Assembly: GCF_009696275.1 (NCBI RefSeq)
Contig: NZ_VUMI01000017.1
Location: 39,233 to 103,232 of the forward strand
Length of the DNA: 64,000 nt
Origin: Eisenbergiella porci
Lineage (GTDB): Bacteria; Bacillota; Clostridia; Lachnospirales; Lachnospiraceae
Reading direction: 5' to 3'
Shown here: positions 59,601 through 64,000 of the stretch, piece after piece
Numbering within the stretch: the stretch's first letter is position 1
How the letters are laid out: every line of letters begins with the position of its first letter
The notes under the pieces: model-generated
The model's input: only the letters and a program-made list of their open reading frames with translations
Databases searched by the model: none
What the model was told of the DNA's origin: nothing
Made by a program: the position numbers and the translations under genes

Positions 59601-62040
59601 CGTAGATTTGTTCTTTTTTTCCTGCGGTAAGTGGGCCTCTTTGCATGACACGCTCAACAAGCAGATCTTCCGTACTCTTTTCCAAGGACAGAAGGGAGAG
59701 CTGCTCAGGCTGTTCTTCTTCCACGACCGGAACAGCTTCGGCAGCCGGGCGCAAATCCACATCGACTTCTTCATCGTTGACCATCATAGAGGCCCGCACC
59801 GGCTCATAGCCTTGGCTGCGAATATTGTTCAGCCAGGTGGCAAAGAAACTGTTGAACCCGTTGATTGCTTTCTCGTATGCGGGGTCGTCGGGATCAGCCT
59901 CGTTATATACACCAATGCCGCTGTTCTCATAACTGAAAGCCCGAAGTGTCCCAGCCTCTTTGTCGATTTGGAAGTCCATATAAGGGTCATACATCCGGTC
60001 GCCGTTCTGCATATAGTAATTCTCCATGCAGTAATGGGAACCGTATTTATGGTGAATGACCAGAGGATAGTAGGCTTCTCCGGCCTCCAGCCGCAGATAC
60101 TCATATTGACCGGACACAATCTCCGGGAACAACTCTTGAAAGCGGCGGAAATTCTTGTGCGCCGTCGTGTTTCCTTTGACGGGCGGCGGTGTAGGCTGCT
60201 CCGCTGTATCTGTGGGGCGAGCCGTTTCGGGGGCCTCCACAACAACAGGGGGATTTTCGTCAGGAACGGATGCAGGCTCGTCACCGGCTGCTGGCGTGTC
60301 GTTTTCCATTTGAACAATCGCCTGCGGCTTGACCGGTTCCACTACGGTTTCTCCGGCTTCATAGGCAACAGCATCCAGAACATAATCAAAATCCGCTTCT
60401 CCAATGGTCATTTGCCGGTGAGGACCGCCCATTTCATCAACTTCATCAGGGATGTTATAATCCCCGATGGGGTCAGGCTGCTCCTCTACAACAGGATTGG
60501 GATAGTCGCCATCCTCGATCATGGCATCCAGTAAAAACGCCAGCCCGTTCCAGGGAATGTAGGTATAGCCTTCATCAAAGAAAAATGAAATGCCATCTTC
60601 ACCATGCAACCGGGTACGATAGAGAAGATCGCCCTGATATTCACGGTCGCCATAGGGAGTAAATAGAGCCGCAATCTGCCGCCCTTTGTCTGACCAGTCA
60701 GGGTTGAGCGGCGGTTCTGACAATACGCTGCGAACCGCGCTGTGCAGCTCTGGGGGGTATAGATTGGTGCTGGTCAGGATGTACTCATAATTGCGCCGGA
60801 CTTCTGTATCGGTAAAATGACGTGTAGGTTGTACCTCAGGAACAGAAAAAGAGCCGTCCATTTCAGACGGCTCTCCCACAGGTGCGGCGCTTGGCGCCAC
60901 TTCTGTATTTGGCTGTTCCTCGGTCAGCGGGGAATCAGGACTACGCTCTGGAGTACGGTTTCCTCCGCCATCAGTTTCAGACTGTTCAGGTGTCGCGTCC
61001 GCACCATGATGTCCTCGGTCTGCGGAAGCGGCTCCTGCTGGAGCATTTGCTGCGTCAGGGCTTCGATCTTCCCGGTCGCCTCGTCCTGTACCCGGTGCAT
61101 GATCTCCATCAGACTGCCATCCATTTTCAAAGTCGTAAATCGCTCCGGGTGATTCTCTCTGAGGTATTCCAGAGCCATCCGGCCGTACCTGCCCAGAGGT
61201 TGATCTGCTTCGCTGCTGTTGGAGATTTGCAGATCGGGAAGCATCATCCCGTCCTGCTCGCTGTATTTCAGATTGATATTCGGTTTGCTCATGTTGTGCC
61301 ATCCTTTCACGATTGATAATCTTGATGTTCCGTTCTACTTCTAACAGGATACCTTTGGAAAGGGCGGTTACTGCCGTACCCAGATGTGCAACCAGCGGGA
61401 GTGTATTAAAATGGCTGACCGTCGCCATACCGTCACTCAACTGGATTTCTTCACCCGGCAGGTGACACTTTTTGCCTATGAAATAAGAAATGCTGTCGGT
61501 CAAAAGCTGGATGTATTGGGCTTCAAAACCACCGGCCGGGATCTCGGTGAACAAATGGCCTTTGGTTTCCTGCTTGAGTTCCTGCAAATAGTGGTTGTAA
61601 TTCTCTGCGACAGATTCGCTTGCCATCGCATACAGCGCTTGGGGAAAATCCTGCTTGGGGAAACCGTGGGCATACGACAGGCGCTCGGTCAGGGCCTTTT
61701 TCATTTCATCGGAAAGCTGCCAGTCCGTAGGATGAATCTCTTTGCCAGTAGTTTGGCTTACATCAAAGAGATAGTCAAGAGTGAGTTTGGCATTCCGGTA
61801 GACGCAAACGGCAACGCCCTTTGCACGGGGAATCAAATTTCTGCCTATGGCTGCCCATTGCTTTCGTGTGGCCAGAATCGAAACATCCTCGTCCTGTGCG
61901 TACACAAGAAGTATGTTGTCAAAACTGTGCTTATGGAACTGCGATGCAAATGCCAGATAATCCCGCCAGTTGTGTTCATTTCGGACGATATAGGGAGCCA
62001 TGACTTCATATATCGTCCGCAGGCGTTCATCATTTCTCAA
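53605..62040 (-). CDS. Giant polyvalent protein: ArdC-like, GNAT, DNA methylase and SNF2 helicase
   Basis: This is a 2811-residue protein. Recognisable parts: an ArdC-N-like region (about 1-120; SILATRKQWAAIGRNLIPRA), a low-complexity linker about 245-400, several unrecognised beta-rich domains, and a GNAT acetyltransferase with YRRQGIATQM near 1040. An N6-adenine methylase follows (ILDPGMGTGNFY near 1303, IPF instead of PPY near 1368), then a SNF2-type helicase (EVGAGKTAALIAAG near 2003, MMMVDEAHFFKN near 2165, QRNGRGVRQGNE near 2500) and a C-terminal coiled coil. Polyvalent proteins are thought to enter recipients and protect incoming DNA. Starts at TTG 62040 with GGAGGTCAG upstream. Confidence 0.85.
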   Translation of the reverse strand: MRNDERLRTIYEVMAPYIVRNEHNWRDYLAFASQFHKHSFDNILLVYAQDEDVSILATRKQWAAIGRNLIPRAKGVAVCVYRNAKLTLDYLFDVSQTTGKEIHPTDWQLSDEMKKALTERLSYAHGFPKQDFPQALYAMASESVAENYNHYLQELKQETKGHLFTEIPAGGFEAQYIQLLTDSISYFIGKKCHLPGEEIQLSDGMATVSHFNTLPLVAHLGTAVTALSKGILLEVERNIKIINRERMAQHEQTEYQSEIQRAGRDDASRSANLQQQRSRSTSGQVRPDGSGIPQRESPGAIYDFENGWQSDGDHAPGTGRGDREDRSPDAANAPAGAASADRGHHGADATPEQSETDGGGNRTPERSPDSPLTEEQPNTEVAPSAAPVGEPSEMDGSFSVPEVQPTRHFTDTEVRRNYEYILTSTNLYPPELHSAVRSVLSEPPLNPDWSDKGRQIAALFTPYGDREYQGDLLYRTRLHGEDGISFFFDEGYTYIPWNGLAFLLDAMIEDGDYPNPVVEEQPDPIGDYNIPDEVDEMGGPHRQMTIGEADFDYVLDAVAYEAGETVVEPVKPQAIVQMENDTPAAGDEPASVPDENPPVVVEAPETARPTDTAEQPTPPPVKGNTTAHKNFRRFQELFPEIVSGQYEYLRLEAGEAYYPLVIHHKYGSHYCMENYYMQNGDRMYDPYMDFQIDKEAGTLRAFSYENSGIGVYNEADPDDPAYEKAINGFNSFFATWLNNIRSQGYEPVRASMMVNDEEVDVDLRPAAEAVPVVEEEQPEQLSLLSLEKSTEDLLVERVMQRGPLTAGKKEQIYEFAQTHPTGSEFTTFLKKLYGYEGFSGDEMGVKYAMFNSEGVTIEWQDEQGETQETKLSWARAAGVVQRLVDEGRYLETPVVSQPEQQDEVQPFSDQYRLLDRLCADCEYFLGAGQRAEKHLWAGSVDAQIEKMRELYAQLPEKPDWISLEVINAYARRMAAPEPVEDTAEAPPEETQILDEALDAHHGQIDMLMQAVRGELTVGTIRYSIFEGRPHISMIEVLEDYRRQGIATQMLRYLQGQYLNEEIVWGYLTEDGSALYQAVVDEQPNPDYLRVQSDLEAITREYDAYVTRMDGGAILSQQEAADMDDLEDTQYRLEKELEELRPIRAFVRMDDGAAAEAPAVMDETMHTDPAPLREPPAAPQVAAHNFRFSEDYDLYPSGAKTKYKNNVMAIKLLKQIELEKRTATPEEQIILARYVGWGGLANAFSSTASGWENEYQELKSLLTDVEYKAAMNSTITAYYTEPDLIRHIYRALERFGFEGGPDRKILDPGMGTGNFYSVLPEQFQGSKLFGVELDSITGRIAKQLYPDADISIMGYEATKFEDNSFDVILGNIPFNSVKIYDRRYNDLNPYIHDYFFIKSLDLAKPGGIIAFITSKGIMDRKDESLREYIARRAEFIGAIRLPNTAFKALAGTDVTADVVFLKKRAQPIELDRTNLPSWIETDLDRSKWIAYNRYFKDNPEMLMGEMVSSRNMYGNEDGTACVAPEDFDLNQHLTQAVDSLYARFTAEPDEEMEADEPEESNPEYEDAPAGTKNFTYVVRDGEIFFCEKDKLIPQPYTGMKAKRIKGLCEIRTALLEVINIQSHEYDPADLQKVQDTLNQVYDRFVAKYGAINSKGNILAFSDDDQFPLLRSIEDERKDRTGWEKSAIFTKATIRPFRQVNHADTAEDALQICLNHKLRVDLPYMSFLTGKAPQELVQELDTRIYLNPQKYYGNPLEGWELAEEYLSGHVRDKLLYARQKAAEEPELFARNVEALEEVQPEPLTPADIEVNMGAIWVPIEYYRQFMYETFQTSGYEKVIEGGDNRRRIDIEYFSYTTTWRVTNKNAEPDSVMVNQTFGTKRKNAYEIFEDCLNMQSTTVRDRQEYINEKGNQSVKYVINAQETMIARAKQQQIQEAFASWIWKEPERRDRLLRIYNETFNTVRPREFDGSHLVFPGMNTEMKLRKHQLDFAARVIYTGTGLAAHEVGAGKTAALIAAGMYLKNLGAIHKAVFVVPNPLVGQWATEFYRFFPNANLLVSTAEDFTPKNRNRYISKIATGEYDAVILAHSQFEKIPISTERQIAMLERQINDIENAIHEIKSENGENWSVKQMVIFRKNLDERLKKLSAEEKKDDLLTFEQLGVDMMMVDEAHFFKNCFVFTKLRNVAGITTSSSQRAFDMLLKCQYLQETNQGRGVVFATGTPISNSISELFVMQRYLQPQELERFGWSYFDTWIAHFAKRTSVLELKPEGGGYRMRDRFVRFYNLPELMAVFREVADIKTADMLDIPGLPAVRTGKAEIVSVEATPAQQAIMADFIMRAEAIRTGRVKPEEDNMLKLTGEARLMAIDPRLIRPDADGTGSKLSVCIEDVYQVWRDTAASASTQLVFCDVGTPKAGKFNVYDEIRNVLLAKGVPESEMAFVHDATSEAQRQELFERTRQGKVRILIGSTSKLGTGVNVQNKVISIDHLDCPWKPSDITQRNGRGVRQGNENPEIMIKQFVAKGTFDAYLWQIQEQKLRYITQILTGKHIARSCEDVDETVLSAAQFKAAATDNPMVAQKMELENRVTELKILRGAWSNEQLSLERKISTIYPGQIKRYEKEIDQIGEDIKLLNQSAGSDFSIVLNGKRYTERSEAGEAFGLLYRMIKEGAKDDSEEFEIGAYRSFPLYLSVGYVSRLVLKYNHHYATEVGTSALGAITRIENLAERIPGYLKEVQRELEETKKQLEVAQQQVGQPFIYEDELSEKAAQLSEINTKLEFESLQESEVILDEDGERSDSKENQSVDCVLPSAGAEL
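60846..60874 (-). terminator. Terminator-like hairpin inside the polyvalent ORF
   Basis: A perfect 9-bp stem (60850-60858 with 60866-60874, loop CATTTCA) is followed by five T on the minus strand. It lies about 50 bases after the nested TnpV-like stop, inside the larger reading frame. Confidence 0.5.
60924..61292 (-). CDS. TnpV-like protein encoded out of frame within the polyvalent gene
   Basis: This protein has about 122 residues from ATG 61292 (MSKPNINLKYSEQDGMMLPD), with AAAGGATGG upstream. LGRYGRMALEYLRENHPERF then LTQQMLQQEP and RTRHLNSLKLMAEE-like helices match the TnpV family of transposon proteins. The same bases in the larger frame encode an Arg/Ser/Gly/Ala-rich linker of no fold, which is what an overprinted frame gives. 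A terminator-like hairpin follows. Dual coding or a composite ORF are both possible. Confidence 0.6.
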   Translation of the reverse strand: MSKPNINLKYSEQDGMMLPDLQISNSSEADQPLGRYGRMALEYLRENHPERFTTLKMDGSLMEIMHRVQDEATGKIEALTQQMLQQEPLPQTEDIMVRTRHLNSLKLMAEETVLQSVVLIPR

Positions 62041-62080
62041 CGGTATCTGACCTCCTTCCTGTATTGGTGATTATGGCCGG

Positions 62081-63121
62081 TTATCCGGCTTCTTGCTCGG
62101 ATTCCTGTCCTTTCTGAGCAAAGTAGAGGGCAAGCGCCTCGTCCACAATGCTGTCGAACTCTTTCTGGCTGATGCTGGCGGTAAAGTATTTCTTGTAAAT
62201 CGCCGGTTTGACCTTGAACGCCGTAGCCGTGGATTTCTTGGGTTTCCGGTTAAATTCGCCGGACAAAATCTGTTCGGTACGCTCCGGGGTCAGCTTTCCG
62301 GTATATTCCCGCAGCAGGACAACCTTTCCCTCATTGACCTTGTACTCGCTTCCCGAAAGTACATCGTCAACCATCTCCTGTTCCTGTTCGGTCAGATAAG
62401 AGAGCTGCACAGCTACCACAATCGGGAACTCAGCATCATCAATTCGCCTTTTCAGCGGAGTAATCAACTCATTGATGCGAAGATAGTTCGCAACGGCGCG
62501 GCCTTTTAAGTCGTATTCAGCACCTAAAATATCCCGGCTTTTCGTCCTGTGGCACTGAGTGCCACTTGTGGGATTTTCCCTGATTTCATCAGGGTTTTCC
62601 AGCCTTTTCAGTTCCTCGATAATATCGTTCCGGCGCCCCTGACAGACCATCTTGGAATAGCGCAGAGCCAGCACCGCCGCTTTTTCAGAGGGCAGCATTT
62701 CGGAGAAGGAGCGTTGCAGGACATTGGTTTCGATCACATAAATCCAGGCATCTTCATCGGAGAGATTTTCCTTGACGATACAGGGAAGTTCACGGTTTGC
62801 AATGGCTGCGGCGTTCTGCCGGTTATGACCGGCCAGCATTTCATACTCAAAGCCATCTTCATCCCGTTCGATCTTGCGGATGATGGTGGGATTCAGGACC
62901 CCATGTTCCGAAATGCTTTCTACCAGATCATTGAGCCGGTCGCCCTCATACAGCCGGAACGGATGATCCCGGAAGCTGCGAATAATTTGTGGGGAGAGCA
63001 TCTGAATTTCATTATTCTTGTCAGGTACGGACTTGGATGCTGCTTCAACCCCGGCTCCTGTGGCTTGTGTAACACCCAGAAGATCGTCAATGGACTTGAT
63101 GCGCGGATTGATTTTAGGCAT
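62081..63121 (-). CDS. parB: ParB/Spo0J-like partition protein
   Basis: This is a 346-residue protein. The N-terminal ParB CTPase/nuclease-like domain (LSPQIIRSFRDHPFRLYEGD, then MLAGHNRQNAAAIAN, with GHNR in place of the usual GERR) is followed by a helix-turn-helix-type region and a C-terminal domain. It partners with ParA at 63114-63872, overlapping by 8 bases. It likely stabilises the excised circular element or regulates transfer. Confidence 0.85.
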   Translation of the reverse strand: MPKINPRIKSIDDLLGVTQATGAGVEAASKSVPDKNNEIQMLSPQIIRSFRDHPFRLYEGDRLNDLVESISEHGVLNPTIIRKIERDEDGFEYEMLAGHNRQNAAAIANRELPCIVKENLSDEDAWIYVIETNVLQRSFSEMLPSEKAAVLALRYSKMVCQGRRNDIIEELKRLENPDEIRENPTSGTQCHRTKSRDILGAEYDLKGRAVANYLRINELITPLKRRIDDAEFPIVVAVQLSYLTEQEQEMVDDVLSGSEYKVNEGKVVLLREYTGKLTPERTEQILSGEFNRKPKKSTATAFKVKPAIYKKYFTASISQKEFDSIVDEALALYFAQKGQESEQEAG

Positions 63122-63872
63122 TTGCCAGCACCTCCTTTGCGAGATTCATATAAGCTGCGGCAGCTTCATTTTTGGCATCCAGTTCCATGACGCTTAACCC
63201 CTTGCTGTTGGCCGTTCCAACCTTCACGGTGGCTGGAATACGGCTTTCAAAAATATGGAGATGCCCAAAGGCTGCATGGACCTGTTCGCTGATTTCCCGG
63301 TAAAGGGTGGTGCGCTTGCTGCACTTGGTAAAAAAGATACCGGTGATTTCCACTTTGGGGTTCAGATTCTGCTTAATTTTGGAGATGGTATCGGTCAGTT
63401 CCTTCAGGCCAACCAGGGCAAATAATTCGGCGTCAAACGGAATCATAATCCCATCGGCTGCGGTAAAGGCGTTGATGGTAAGGGAACCGAGAGAGGGGCC
63501 GGTATCTACAAGGATGTAGTCATAATCGCAGCGCAGGGGTGACAGCAGCTTGTCCAGACAGTCATCCTGCCGTTCGATCAGCATATTCACTTCTGCCACA
63601 GTCAAAGCCTTTTTAGACGGGATCAGGTCAACCCGCCCAATATTCAAGATATAGGAGTCCTTGTCCGGCAGAACCTCATCCATCAGCATCTTCATCATTA
63701 GGGATGCCGTTGATTCCTTTACAGTCGCTGGCGCAATACCAAAGCTGATAGTCAAATTGGTCTGGGGGTCAAAATCCACCGCCAACACTCTTTGTCCCAT
63801 CTCCGCCAGGGAGTAGGCCAGATTCCGGGTGCTGCTGGTTTTCGCCACGTTATGCGAAGCTTCGCATAACAC
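63114..63872 (-). CDS. parA: ParA ATPase with its 5' end replaced (truncated)
   Basis: This frame has 252 residues. Most is typical ParA (TRNLAYSLAEMGQRVLAVDF then DPQTN, and YDYILVDTGPSLGSLTINAF). The start is not: family members begin with 10-15 residues ending in KGGVAKTTT, whereas here the reading frame is MLCEASHNVAKTSS. The signature Lys and two Gly of the Walker motif are missing, and the break coincides with a 22-bp palindrome at 63849-63870. The ATPase is probably inactive unless expression restores a start. Confidence 0.75.
   Translation of the reverse strand: MLCEASHNVAKTSSTRNLAYSLAEMGQRVLAVDFDPQTNLTISFGIAPATVKESTASLMMKMLMDEVLPDKDSYILNIGRVDLIPSKKALTVAEVNMLIERQDDCLDKLLSPLRCDYDYILVDTGPSLGSLTINAFTAADGIMIPFDAELFALVGLKELTDTISKIKQNLNPKVEITGIFFTKCSKRTTLYREISEQVHAAFGHLHIFESRIPATVKVGTANSKGLSVMELDAKNEAAAAYMNLAKEVLANA
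63849..63870. repeat. 22-bp perfect palindrome at the parA junction
   Basis: GTTATGCGAAG is followed directly by its reverse complement. The palindrome begins exactly where ParA homology is lost. It looks like the end or recombination site of another mobile element that entered parA. Confidence 0.7.
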
Positions 63873-63891
63873 TGGTTATGAAAAGTAAGTT

Positions 63892-63960
63892 ATTATGCAA
63901 AGTGGAGCCCACACTTTGTTGATTATATAAAGTGTACGGGCTCTTTAGACTTTGCATAAT
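63892..63960. repeat. Nested inverted repeats beside the palindrome
   Basis: The outer arms ATTATGCAAAG (63892-63902) and CTTTGCATAAT (63950-63960) are perfect. Inside them GAGCCC/GGGCTC and ACACTTT/AAAGTGT form a second hairpin. The outer arms resemble the palindrome at 63849-63870 (TTATGC-(G/A)-AAG), suggesting related binding sites of a recombinase. Confidence 0.55.
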
Positions 63961-64000
63961 TCGGAAGAACTCCTTACAGCGATTTCAACCAATCAAGAAG

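Noticed and set aside
1..64000. CRISPR arrays, rRNA and tRNA genes
   Set aside because: No regularly spaced direct repeats and no tRNA or rRNA-like sequences were recognised by eye; a covariance-model search would settle this.
1..64000. ICE integrase and attachment sites within the window
   Set aside because: No tyrosine or serine recombinase was found apart from the IS3 remnant, so element ends are not claimed.

Overview
The window looks like part of a large integrative and conjugative element (ICE) from a gut-type Clostridia (Bacillota) with accessory cargo at its left side. The Gram-positive assignment rests on strong GGAGG ribosome sites, many TTG starts, PrgI/VirB4/VirD4-type transfer genes without outer-membrane parts, SpoVG, and DUF3846/3848/3849/4314/4320-type proteins typical of clostridial ICEs. 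No rRNA, tRNA, CRISPR array or ICE integrase was seen, so neither element end is proven here.

Cargo region, 1-16.6 kb, lower GC and mostly minus strand. It holds a partial ECF S-component gene with its own AraC regulator, and a TetR / rifampicin-phosphotransferase-like / MATE operon. It also holds a complete operon running S, T and double-ATPase ECF subunits, a second AraC regulator and two half-size ABC exporter-fold transporters. Two near-identical receiver-less OmpR-type winged-helix genes, a duplicated SLOG gene (one intact, one a fragment) and an IS3-family remnant show that it was assembled by recombination. Three promoters share a GTTAG-N6-CTAAY palindrome. This points to a common regulator, possibly iron or metal responsive.

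Transfer region, 16.7-63.9 kb, higher GC, almost all minus strand, so transcription runs right to left. From the right come ParA/ParB (parA 5' end broken), a 2811-residue polyvalent protein (ArdC-like, GNAT, DNA methylase, SNF2 helicase) with a TnpV-like gene nested out of frame, then small accessory proteins and a TOPRIM primase-like protein. Next are a probable oriT, a MobC-like ribbon-helix-helix protein and a MobP-type relaxase. The coupling protein follows, split into membrane and ATPase subunits, then VirB2-, VirB6- and PrgI-like proteins and a C5 DNA methyltransferase. A full Tad pilus locus comes next (prepilin peptidase, CpaB, TadZ, TadA, TadB, TadC, TadE-like pilins), interrupted by a Fic/XF1762 pair. 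The last block has a VirB4 ATPase, a PAPS-reductase-family enzyme with an iron-sulfur motif, a C39 peptidase and a second TadZ-like protein.

The most unusual signals are these. At least eight unrelated accessory proteins share an acidic C-terminal tail ending D-(L/M/F)-E-(L/I/V). A TnpV-like gene with its own ribosome site and terminator-like hairpin overlaps the giant polyvalent ORF. The coupling protein is split. A Tad pilus is integrated into a conjugation operon. A CysH-like enzyme sits beside VirB4. A palindromic element end lies inside parA.
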